NCBI GenBank assembly: GCA_033763735.1
Contig: JANRJY010000021.1
Location: 1 to 64,000 of the forward strand
DNA length: 64,000 nt
From: JANRJY01 sp033763735
GTDB lineage: Bacteria > Bacteroidota > Bacteroidia > Cytophagales > UBA9547
Direction: 5' to 3'
Below the pieces are notes generated by a model that worked only from the letters and a program-made list of their open reading frames with translations, did not search any database and was not told where the DNA came from. Position 1 is the stretch's first letter; every line of letters begins with the position of its first letter. Both the position numbers and the translations under genes were made by a program. This document shows positions 26,659 through 34,345 of the stretch, piece after piece.

Positions 26659-26742
26659 TACCAAGAGCGGGAATCGAACCCGCACGAACTTGCGTTCACA
26701 AGATTTTAAGTCTTGCGTGTCTACCTGTTCCACCATCTCGGC
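26659..26742 (-). tRNA. tRNA-Leu (anticodon TAA), integration site
   Basis: The minus strand gives acceptor GCCGAGA paired with TCTTGGT (with the G1-T72 wobble also seen in E. coli tRNA-Leu), a D-arm with G-G-T-A-G-A-C, anticodon stem-loop G-A-C-T-T-A-A-A-A-T-C with anticodon TAA, a long class II variable arm and T-arm GCGGGTTCGATTCCCGC. CCA is not encoded. The 3' end faces the integrative element, whose insertion rebuilt this end. Confidence 0.95.
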
Positions 26743-26763
26743 AACAATATCTGTAAAGAACAA

Positions 26764-26807
26764 AAGAGTTTAGACTTCAGAAAAACGAAACCAAAATCTA
26801 AACTCTT
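26764..26807 (-). terminator. Hairpin between the two tRNA genes
   Basis: A perfect 11-base inverted repeat (26764-26774 with 26797-26807, loop 22 bases) lies between tRNA-Gly and tRNA-Leu. Read on the minus strand it is followed by TTTTG, so it could end tRNA-Gly transcripts or act in processing. Confidence 0.4.
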
Positions 26808-26821
26808 ATTTTATTAAATGA

Positions 26822-26893
<72 letters not shown>

Positions 26894-27046
26894 ATAGAAA
26901 TATTTAAACATTTACTTTTTAATCCTTCTAAAACGATTTGAAGAATTTCTTTTTCGAGGTGCCATTTCCGAAAAAGGAGTGCAAATGTAAAAAACTATTT
27001 AATTTTTAAAACCAGAAATTTAAATTATTTTTAAGTTTACATCCTC

Positions 27047-28036
27047 ATGTTACACTGGACAATAGAAAAGGTCACCCTCCATCTTAAATACACCTGGAAA
27101 ATATCCAGAAATGCTACCAATGTTAAAACTAACTTTTTCATTAAAGTATCAAATAAAGGATATGAAGGCTTTGGTGAAGTAGCACCAAATATCAGATATC
27201 AAGAAACTCCCGAAAAGATACTTTCAGAATTCGCAATGGTGCTTAACAACGAACTTTCAATTGTTCGAAACTACGACAAATTAAAATTGTTGCTCTCTCA
27301 GTTCAAAATATCAAATGCCTTAAAAACAGGTATTGAAGAAGCTTATCTGGATTTGATGGCCAAAATTGAAAAATCAACTGTTTCCGAAATTCTTGGTTTA
27401 AAGGAACCAATCAATGTAGGTACCGCATTTACTATTCCAATTATGGATGTAGAAGTATTGGGAAATTTCTTTTTACGTCATAACATCCACAGGTTTCCTT
27501 TTGTAAAAGTAAAAGTGGATAAAGAAACAGGGTTGGAAACTGTTAAAGAGATTCATAATCTTACCGACCAACCTTTGATATTGGATGCAAATGAATCGTG
27601 GACCGATTTGGATGAACTTTTATGGTTTTTCGACAATATCAAAGATTTTAAAATTGAGTTTGTTGAGCAACCTATGCCTGCGCATATGGATGAGGCTTAT
27701 TTTGAGTTAAAACCAAAATCGCCTTTTAAGTTATTTGCAGATGAATCAATAACAAATGCGCCTGATTTTGTAAAAATCAAAAGACAATTTGATGGCGTAA
27801 ATATAAAACTCTCCAAATCCGGAGGTATGGAAAATGCTTTCAATTTGATTAAAAATGCCCGATTATTTGGGCTTAAAACCATGATTGGATGCATGGTTGA
27901 AACTACTCTTGGCATCTCCAATGGAATTTATTTTGGAAGTGAAGTAGATTATGTAGATTTGGATAGTTTCATGTATCTCGAAAATGAACCATTGTCACTT
28001 ATTAAAGAAGAAAATGGTATTTTGAGCAAAGTTTAA
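27047..28036 (+). CDS. Dipeptide epimerase (enolase superfamily, L-Ala-D/L-Glu epimerase type)
   Basis: The 329-residue product has the muconate-lactonising-enzyme subgroup layout: a capping domain, then a barrel with K154-V-K156 (the K-x-K base pair), metal ligands in L-D-A-N-E-S-W, F-V-E-Q-P and F-A-D-E-S, and the second-face lysine in V-N-I-K-L-S-K-S-G-G. Family members racemise L-Ala-Glu and related dipeptides, often from recycled peptidoglycan. The next gene, 15 bases on, is a peptide transporter, which supports dipeptide salvage. The exact dipeptide preference cannot be read from sequence. Confidence 0.88.
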   Translation: MLHWTIEKVTLHLKYTWKISRNATNVKTNFFIKVSNKGYEGFGEVAPNIRYQETPEKILSEFAMVLNNELSIVRNYDKLKLLLSQFKISNALKTGIEEAYLDLMAKIEKSTVSEILGLKEPINVGTAFTIPIMDVEVLGNFFLRHNIHRFPFVKVKVDKETGLETVKEIHNLTDQPLILDANESWTDLDELLWFFDNIKDFKIEFVEQPMPAHMDEAYFELKPKSPFKLFADESITNAPDFVKIKRQFDGVNIKLSKSGGMENAFNLIKNARLFGLKTMIGCMVETTLGISNGIYFGSEVDYVDLDSFMYLENEPLSLIKEENGILSKV

Positions 28037-28051
28037 GAATATCATTAAAGA

Positions 28052-29362
28052 ATGAAGCATCCAAAGGCCCTGTATTTACTTTTTTTTACTGAAATGTGGG
28101 AGCGATTCAGTTACTATGGAATGCGTGCCTTGCTTACTATTTTTTTGGTTACAAGCGTATCAGAAGGAGGCTTTGGATGGAATGCCAAAGATGCCGGACA
28201 GCTATACGGTATCTATACGGGTTTGGCATATGTAACACCCCTATTAGGAGGATACTTAGCCGATAGATTCTTAGGAAGTCAATACGCAGTGCTGATTGGA
28301 GCAACCATTATGGCATTGGGCCACGGTTCATTGGCACTTACGGGGGTGCCTTTTTTTTATTTAGGCATATCACTTTTAATTATAGGAAATGGATTTTTTA
28401 AGCCAAACATTTCATCAATGGTTGGGCAATTATATCCCGAAGGGAGCCCTTTAAAAGATGCAGCTTATACTATTTTTTATATGGGAATAAATATTGGTGC
28501 ATTTTGTGGTACGCTTATATGCGGATATCTGGGTGAACGTATTGGCTGGCACTATGGCTTTGGAGCAGCCGGCATATTTATGACCATGGGATTAATCAAT
28601 TTTGCATTTAATAGAAAAATTTTAGGAGACATTGGTAAGATAAATCGAGCATCTAGAATCGAGAATCGAGAATCGAATATCAAACTATCAAAATTTGAAA
28701 AGGACCGAATTGTTGTAATTTTAGTATTGTCTTTCTTTTCCATCGTATTTTGGATGGCGTTCGAACAAGCAGGTTCATCTATAAGTTTGTTTGCACTTAA
28801 TTACACAGACCGATATATTCCATTTTTTGACTTTACAGTACCAGCATCATGGCTTCAGTCATTAAATGCTTTGTTTGTTATCATTTTAGCCCCTGTTTTT
28901 TCTAAGCTATGGGTAATATTAGCCGAACGGAAAATGAGTATTTCTAATCCCAATAAATTTGCAATTGCACTTTTAATACTTGCTTTAGGATTTGGTGTTT
29001 TAGTGATTGGTTCGCTCAATATTCCACAGTCGGCCACTACTGCTTCGCAATCAATGCTATGGATAGTGGGTGCCATACTTTTACATACCATAGGCGAGCT
29101 TTGCTTATCACCTGTTGGGTTATCATCTGTAAATAAATTAGCACCATTAAAAATGACCAGTTTGATGTTTGGGGCATGGTTTTTTGCCTCAGCAATAGGT
29201 AATTACTTAAGTGGTGCAGTAGGCGGATTAATAGAAGAAATATCTAAACAACAATCCATGGCAACTTTCTTTATGATTACGGTTATTTTTGCTTTATTAG
29301 CATCCGCAATCATGTTTTTGATTTCAGGCAAATTGAAAAAAATGATGCACGGAGTAGAATAG
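28052..29362 (+). CDS. POT/PTR family proton-dependent peptide transporter
   Basis: The 436-residue inner-membrane protein of the major facilitator superfamily has ~12 spans. The POT motif E-M-W-E-R-F-S-Y-Y-G (ExxERFxYY) is at residues ~14-23, and the PTR signature F-Y-M-G-I-N-I-G-A-F-C-G is near residue 147. It takes up di- and tripeptides with protons. It follows the dipeptide epimerase by 15 bases and is probably cotranscribed. A short tandem repeat of a GAATCGA-type unit (~28657-28677) lies in the central cytoplasmic loop and is tolerated in frame. Confidence 0.92.
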   Translation: MKHPKALYLLFFTEMWERFSYYGMRALLTIFLVTSVSEGGFGWNAKDAGQLYGIYTGLAYVTPLLGGYLADRFLGSQYAVLIGATIMALGHGSLALTGVPFFYLGISLLIIGNGFFKPNISSMVGQLYPEGSPLKDAAYTIFYMGINIGAFCGTLICGYLGERIGWHYGFGAAGIFMTMGLINFAFNRKILGDIGKINRASRIENRESNIKLSKFEKDRIVVILVLSFFSIVFWMAFEQAGSSISLFALNYTDRYIPFFDFTVPASWLQSLNALFVIILAPVFSKLWVILAERKMSISNPNKFAIALLILALGFGVLVIGSLNIPQSATTASQSMLWIVGAILLHTIGELCLSPVGLSSVNKLAPLKMTSLMFGAWFFASAIGNYLSGAVGGLIEEISKQQSMATFFMITVIFALLASAIMFLISGKLKKMMHGVE

Positions 29363-29370
29363 GATTTTCT

Positions 29371-29664
29371 ATGAATCGAAAGGAACAGATTAAACAAATG
29401 ATTCGTGATGTAGTAAAAAAGCATTTACCTAATCAAGATTATAAGTTGTTTATCTTTGGATCTCAAGCCAATTTGCCAGATTTAATTCGTTCTGACATTG
29501 ATGTTGGAATAGATGCAGGTACAAAATTGGAATATGGATTAATGTCAAGGATTCATCAAGATTTGGAAGATATGCCTACACTATATTTCTTTGATTTTGT
29601 AGATTTTAAAAACGTTAGTGATAAATTTAATCAAATTGCATTAAAAAACATCGAAACATTATGA
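29371..29664 (+). CDS. MNT-type nucleotidyltransferase (antitoxin-like)
   Basis: The 97-residue product has the minimal nucleotidyltransferase motif G30-S-Q-A-N-...-S-D-I-D-V with D42 and D44 as metal ligands. It overlaps the following HEPN-type gene by 4 bases (ATGA). This matches the HI0073/HI0074 pair, where the nucleotidyltransferase partners a HEPN-fold protein. In studied MNT/HEPN systems MNT adenylylates and neutralises the HEPN toxin. Whether this pair is a toxin-antitoxin system is inferred from family knowledge. Confidence 0.82.
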   Translation: MNRKEQIKQMIRDVVKKHLPNQDYKLFIFGSQANLPDLIRSDIDVGIDAGTKLEYGLMSRIHQDLEDMPTLYFFDFVDFKNVSDKFNQIALKNIETL

Positions 29665-30053
29665 GTGATGAGTTTAATGAAAAGTTTAATGATTTTGAAC
29701 AAGCAACAATTAATTTATCTTCGGTATTTTTAAAAGAATATAATGAATTAGAGCGTGATGGTTTGATAAAGCGATTTGAATTAACATTTGAAACATGTTG
29801 GAAGGTATTAAAAGCATATATTACAGAAATAGGCTTACAAAAAACAAAGTCACCAAAAGAAACCTTTAAATCAGCTTTTTCTTTAAATATTATCGAAGAT
29901 GAATTTGTTTGGGAAGAAATAATTCAGTTTAGAAACTTAGCAGTTCATACTTATAATAAGGGACTTGCGGAGGATATAGTACATGAATTACCTAGATTAT
30001 ATCCAGAATTTAAAAAAATATTAGATAAATTAAAAATACTTACAAATAAATAA
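29661..30053 (+). CDS. HEPN-fold partner protein (HI0074 family)
   Basis: This 130-residue all-helical protein has features of the nucleotidyltransferase-substrate-binding (HI0074) family: F-E-L-T-F-E-T-C-W-K-V-L-K-A-Y, S-P-K-E-T-F-K-S-A-F, and R-N-L-A-V-H-T-Y-N, an R-x4-6-H-type HEPN motif. Translationally coupled to the MNT gene by an ATGA overlap. The pgi gene starts only 5 bases after its stop codon, so all may share one transcript. Confidence 0.82.
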   Translation: MSDEFNEKFNDFEQATINLSSVFLKEYNELERDGLIKRFELTFETCWKVLKAYITEIGLQKTKSPKETFKSAFSLNIIEDEFVWEEIIQFRNLAVHTYNKGLAEDIVHELPRLYPEFKKILDKLKILTNK

Positions 30054-30058
30054 ATAAC

Positions 30059-31699
30059 ATGCCAAAACTAACCCAAACCCCTGCCTATAAAGCCCTTCAA
30101 GCACATTATAATCAAGTGAAAGATGTGCAAATGAAAGATTTGTTTGCAAATGATCCCGAACGTTTTAATAAATATTCCATTCAGTTTAATGACATTCTGC
30201 TCGATTATTCAAAAAACAGAATTACAAGTGAAACAATGTCACTTCTGATAAATCTTGCCAAAGAAATGCAAGTAGGAGATTGGGCTGGCAAAATGTACAT
30301 GGGTGAAAAAATTAATTTTACCGAACAACGAGCTGTGCTGCATACCGCATTGCGCAATAGAAGCAACACTCCGGTATTTTTTGAGGGTAAAGATGTAATG
30401 CCTGATGTGAATAAGGTATTGGCTCAAATGAAGGACTTTTGTGGTAAAATTCATACAGGCACATGGAAGGGATACACCGGAAAATCCATTTCCGATGTAG
30501 TAAATATTGGCATAGGAGGCTCTGATTTGGGTCCTGTAATGGTAACAGAAGCATTAAAACCTTATGCCAAAGCAGGAATGCGCGTGCACTTTGTTAGCAA
30601 TGTGGATGGCACACATATTGCAGAAACACTCAAAAAAGTAAATCCTGAAACAACTTTATTCATAGTGGCATCAAAAACTTTTACCACCCAAGAAACTATC
30701 GCCAATGCTGATACAGCGAAATCTTGGTTTTTAAAAACTGCAATGGATGAAAAAGCTGTTGCCAAGCATTTTATTGCACTAAGTACCAATGCAAAAGCGG
30801 TTTCAGCTTTTGGTATAGATACAGCTAATATGTTTGAATTTTGGGATTGGGTAGGAGGTCGATATTCACTTTGGAGTGCAATTGGCTTATCTATAGCCCT
30901 TTATATTGGATTTGATAATTTTGAAGAGTTATTGACTGGTGCACATGAAATGGACAACCATTTCGCTACAGCCGATTGGGATAAAAATATGCCGGTAATT
31001 TTAGCTTTATTAGGCATATGGTACAACAATTTCTTTGGAGCGCACAGCGAAGCATTATTACCTTACGACCAGTATATGCACCGATTTGCAGCCTATTTCC
31101 AACAAGGAGATATGGAAAGTAACGGTAAGTTCGTTACTCGTAATGGGGAAGAAGTGGATTATGAAACAGGACCTATTATTTGGGGTGAACCTGGAACCAA
31201 TGGTCAGCATGCATTTTATCAGCTAATTCATCAAGGTACTAAATTAATTCCATGCGATTTTCTGGCACCTGCTCAGACGCACAACCCTCTTGGTGAGCAT
31301 CATAAAATGTTATTATCAAACTTCTTTGCTCAAACAGAGGCACTTATGAAAGGTAAAACTGCTTTCGAAGCTAAAGCCGAACTCGAAAAATCCGGAATGA
31401 ATGCTGCCGACATTGCGGCTTTATTGCCTCACAAAGTTTTCAAAGGTAACCGACCAACTAATTCTATTATGTTCAAAAAGCTGACTCCCAAAGTGTTAGG
31501 GTCTCTTATTGCCATGTACGAGCACAAAATATTTGTTCAAGGAATTATTTGGGAAATCAATTCATTTGACCAATGGGGAGTGGAACTTGGCAAACAATTG
31601 GCAAAAGCAATATTGCCGGAACTTGAAGGAACTTCAGCAATTTCTACACACGATGCATCAACAAATGGGTTAATAAATTGGTGGAAGAAAAATAGCTAA
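30059..31699 (+). CDS. pgi: Glucose-6-phosphate isomerase
   Basis: The 546-residue length is normal for long-form PGI. Both PGI signatures are present: D-W-V-G-G-R-Y-S-L-W-S-A and F-D-Q-W-G-V-E-L-G-K. The phosphate-binding G-I-G-G-S-D-L-G-P loop and S-K-T-F-T-T-Q-E-T segment are intact. It interconverts glucose-6-phosphate and fructose-6-phosphate in the cytosol. It sits immediately behind the MNT/HEPN pair. Confidence 0.97.
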   Translation: MPKLTQTPAYKALQAHYNQVKDVQMKDLFANDPERFNKYSIQFNDILLDYSKNRITSETMSLLINLAKEMQVGDWAGKMYMGEKINFTEQRAVLHTALRNRSNTPVFFEGKDVMPDVNKVLAQMKDFCGKIHTGTWKGYTGKSISDVVNIGIGGSDLGPVMVTEALKPYAKAGMRVHFVSNVDGTHIAETLKKVNPETTLFIVASKTFTTQETIANADTAKSWFLKTAMDEKAVAKHFIALSTNAKAVSAFGIDTANMFEFWDWVGGRYSLWSAIGLSIALYIGFDNFEELLTGAHEMDNHFATADWDKNMPVILALLGIWYNNFFGAHSEALLPYDQYMHRFAAYFQQGDMESNGKFVTRNGEEVDYETGPIIWGEPGTNGQHAFYQLIHQGTKLIPCDFLAPAQTHNPLGEHHKMLLSNFFAQTEALMKGKTAFEAKAELEKSGMNAADIAALLPHKVFKGNRPTNSIMFKKLTPKVLGSLIAMYEHKIFVQGIIWEINSFDQWGVELGKQLAKAILPELEGTSAISTHDASTNGLINWWKKNS

Positions 31700-31728
31700 A
31701 TCAATTTTTTACTTACATATTCATCGTT

Positions 31729-31758
31729 TTTGTTTCTCAAAATGGATATTTACATTAG
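31729..31758 (+). promoter_or_regulatory. Candidate Bacteroidota promoter before the CBM9-like gene
   Basis: TTTG (31729-31732), an 18-base spacer and TACATTAG (31751-31758) approximate the TTTG-N19-TAnnTTTG promoter with one mismatch in the -7 box. It would give a short leader before the ATG at 31782. Confidence 0.35.
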
Positions 31759-31781
31759 TTTTGGGAAACAAACTATTGATT

Positions 31782-33956
31782 ATGAAACACAATCTTTTCT
31801 TTGCTGCTTGTTTAATTATGTTAGCAAGTGCAATTATTGCTCAACCTAATGTATATTTTGGAAATCCTTATGGTGCAACATCTAACACAGTAAGTGGTAC
31901 TGGTTTAGTAAGTTTTTTAGTTAACAACAATTTTAATAATATCCCTGCCTATCAAACTTTCAAAATCTTTGATGGTAAAAATGTATTTTGGGAAAGTCAA
32001 TCTAATTTTTCAGTAGGATATTATGGTTCTGAATTTCCATTTTCCGTACCCGGAAATGCTTTAAAAGGTGGATTAAATGTATATTCAATACTTGGTAGTG
32101 CAGGTAATATAGCATTTAAAATTCCAGATAATACCATTACAATTGATGGAATATTAAATGAAAGTTATTGGAATACCCTTCCCCATATTGCCAATTTCCC
32201 CATAATCTGCAATGGGTGTATCACAAGTTCAATAACTAGCACATTTGCGTTTAATGTGTTTTATGATTCAAAAAATATATATGTTGGAGTAAATGTAGTG
32301 GATAAAACTCCAGTTATTACTTTTAATGGATTTGGAAATGATGATGGAATAGAAGTTTATTTTGATGCGTATGAATGTAGATGCAATTATTGGCAAAATA
32401 ATACTCCTCAAACAGTAGCTCAAACCATACAACTGATAAAAGGATACAATTTGGCAGGTGATACCATAATGTATTGGCCACCTTCAAATTATGGAACATT
32501 AAATCGCACAATAACAGGAATAAAGGCAAGAATAAATACCACTACTTTAACATCAGGATTATATTGGTCGAGAAATAATTCAAATTTAAGTCCAGTTTCA
32601 ATTGAAGGTCCTGGTTATTTTATGGAAATGATTATTCCATTAAGTACATTTTTTGGTGATTCTACTGTAATTCCAAATTTAGGTCAAACTTTTGGATTTG
32701 ATATAGCTTTAAATGATACTCAATATGGAAATTATCGAAACTCTCAACTCCAGTGGGGAAATACAAGTGGAGTAAATAATATGTTTCAGACCTCTTCAGG
32801 ATTCGGTCAGTTTAAATTTGGTAATAAATATAATAATGATTCATTAGCTTTTAGAGGTAATGTTACTAATTATGGTACTTTAACTATCACGGCTTTTAAT
32901 ATCCCAAATTCTATTGTTGGTATTTCAATTCCATCTACAATTACTTCTGGAAGTATTTTACAATTGCCAATTAATGCCAATTCAGGTCTGCCAATATCAT
33001 ATTCTACTTCAAATGCTCAAGTAATTAGCATTTCCGGAAACATGCTGATTCCTCTAACTAATGGTGTTGTGACGATTACTGCTACTCAGGCTGGAAATCA
33101 ATATTATTTACCTGCAGCAACAGTCACCTATATCGTTACGAATAAAATGCCCCTTCAAAATCAATCAATTATTGGCTTTAATTTGCCAAATAGTTTAACT
33201 CTAGGAGGCTCAAATTTTGTATTGCAAGCTACAGCTACCTCAGGTCTACCTCTAGCATATACAAGTAGTGATACCAATATAGTCAAAATAACAGGTAATA
33301 CTTTAATTCCTAAAAAGAAAGGTATAGTAATTATTGCTGCCTTACAAAGTGGGAATGATTACTATAATCCAGCTCCGACCTTGACTAAGTCTATGACCGT
33401 AGTTTCTGTTACTGTGGTTTCAGTTACAGGCAAGCTCAATCAATCCATTCTTGGTTTTAATATACCATCAACCATACAGGTAGGAGGTGATATAATATTA
33501 CTCAATGCAACAGCAACCTCCGGATTGCCCATTATTTATGCATCAAGTAATTCACAAATTGCCTCAATATTGAATAATAGTAGTTTATTTGCTTTAACCC
33601 CCGGAATTGTCACAATTACCGCTTCTCAAATTGGCAATTCTTCTTATAATCCTATTTCAAAATCTATTTCAATTCAAATATTACCAAATACGACATCAGG
33701 CAATAACACTATTATTGGTACAAATACTTTAACCGGAATTTTAAGTGATTTAGAAATAACAGAATTAATAGTATATCCAAACCCTACAAGTGGAACATTC
33801 ACTATCGATATTAAGGATGAAAAAGATGAAAAAATTACCGTTTATAATTGTTTCGGTGAGATAATTACCACAATTTCTAAAGGTACATATAAATTAAACA
33901 AAGGGTTTTATTTCCTAAAGTATAAATACCAATCTCGAAAACTTATAGTTGAATAA
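31782..33956 (+). CDS. Secreted CBM9-like sugar-binding protein with Ig-like repeats and T9SS domain
   Basis: Translation from the ATG at 31782 gives 724 residues beginning with a good signal peptide (MKHNLFFAACLIMLASAIIAQ). A TTG 21 bases upstream is in frame but would put polar residues before it. After a short N-terminal beta region comes a CBM9-like domain: I-T-I-D-G-I-L-N-E-S-Y-W, V-F-Y-D-S-K-N-I-Y-V-G-V, G-N-D-D-G-I-E-V-Y-F-D. Three BIG2-like modules follow, each with S-G-L-P-x-x-Y-x-S-S/T and G-x-V-T-I-T-A-x-Q-x-G-N. The C-terminus is a T9SS sorting domain (V-Y-P-N-P-T-S-G). It has no catalytic domain; polysaccharide binding at the cell surface is inferred. Confidence 0.82.
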   Translation: MKHNLFFAACLIMLASAIIAQPNVYFGNPYGATSNTVSGTGLVSFLVNNNFNNIPAYQTFKIFDGKNVFWESQSNFSVGYYGSEFPFSVPGNALKGGLNVYSILGSAGNIAFKIPDNTITIDGILNESYWNTLPHIANFPIICNGCITSSITSTFAFNVFYDSKNIYVGVNVVDKTPVITFNGFGNDDGIEVYFDAYECRCNYWQNNTPQTVAQTIQLIKGYNLAGDTIMYWPPSNYGTLNRTITGIKARINTTTLTSGLYWSRNNSNLSPVSIEGPGYFMEMIIPLSTFFGDSTVIPNLGQTFGFDIALNDTQYGNYRNSQLQWGNTSGVNNMFQTSSGFGQFKFGNKYNNDSLAFRGNVTNYGTLTITAFNIPNSIVGISIPSTITSGSILQLPINANSGLPISYSTSNAQVISISGNMLIPLTNGVVTITATQAGNQYYLPAATVTYIVTNKMPLQNQSIIGFNLPNSLTLGGSNFVLQATATSGLPLAYTSSDTNIVKITGNTLIPKKKGIVIIAALQSGNDYYNPAPTLTKSMTVVSVTVVSVTGKLNQSILGFNIPSTIQVGGDIILLNATATSGLPIIYASSNSQIASILNNSSLFALTPGIVTITASQIGNSSYNPISKSISIQILPNTTSGNNTIIGTNTLTGILSDLEITELIVYPNPTSGTFTIDIKDEKDEKITVYNCFGEIITTISKGTYKLNKGFYFLKYKYQSRKLIVE

Positions 33957-33964
33957 TTTATAAA

Positions 33965-34201
33965 TTACTTCCCTTTCGAAGCTTTTGGTGTTTCTATTTG
34001 CTGAGATTTGTCTTTCCACAATATAGCAACGAATTCCAATGCAAATCCTAAAGTAACAATTGCGGGGCCTAATGTGATTCCTAAAAAACCGAATCCATAA
34101 GGTTCTTTGTCTAAGGTCATCACAAAAAAACCTAAAAATAATACCCCTATTCCCGCAAGTAAGAGGATATAATTCATTCTACCGAAAACTAATTTATTCA
34201 T
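33965..34201 (-). CDS. DUF3098 family small membrane protein
   Basis: The 78-residue product has two membrane spans (residues ~10-28 and ~42-60) and the typical opening F-G-R-M-N-Y with G-F-F-V-M-T-L-D between spans. DUF3098 proteins are common in Bacteroidota, often near division genes, and have no assigned function. It lies downstream of recF on the same strand, 144 bases away. Confidence 0.85.
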   Translation of the reverse strand: MNKLVFGRMNYILLLAGIGVLFLGFFVMTLDKEPYGFGFLGITLGPAIVTLGFALEFVAILWKDKSQQIETPKASKGK

Positions 34202-34254
34202 AATGTTCTAAATAACGCTGCAAGTTATAAAAATATTATCCTTTCAAGTGCTCA

Positions 34255-34344
34255 AATTTAACTTTTTGATTTTCATCCAAACTTTTTCTTTGAGGAGAAA
34301 ATTAAAAAGAGGCATCAAAGCATAGAAAATCAAAAAGTTAAATT
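34255..34344. repeat. Perfect 19-base inverted repeat between recF and the DUF3098 gene
   Basis: The arm at 34255-34273 is an exact reverse complement of 34326-34344, with a 52-base spacer, directly after the recF stop. The arms are AT-rich and include a five-base run of T (and of A in the partner). It could be a long terminator-like hairpin, a structured RNA or the remnant of a small mobile element. Confidence 0.6.
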
Positions 34345-34345
34345 A

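Larger units (their letters stand above)
19420..26678. mobile_element. Integrative element in tRNA-Leu(TAA), satellite-like
   Basis: The 26-base end of the tRNA-Leu gene (26653-26678) is repeated with one mismatch at 19420-19445, giving a unit of about 7.2 kb. A 24-base perfect direct repeat lies just inside each end (19545-19568 and 26588-26611). Between the ends: tyrosine recombinase (frameshifted), HicB/HicA, XRE repressor facing a small HTH protein, an 80-residue protein, a VapE-type ATPase, an iteron dyad, a 68-residue protein, an ATP-grasp ligase and a 62-residue protein. No capsid, tail, terminase, relaxase or conjugation genes are present. The layout (integrase, divergent switch, primase/helicase, origin, accessory genes) matches phage satellites such as PICIs. 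Mobility was not tested, and the recombinase is broken in this copy. Confidence 0.85.

Noticed and set aside
28650..28685. Short tandem repeat of a GAATCGA-type unit, considered as a regulatory or mobile repeat
   Set aside because: It lies in frame in a cytoplasmic loop of the peptide transporter and is only a few units long; simple slippage explains it.
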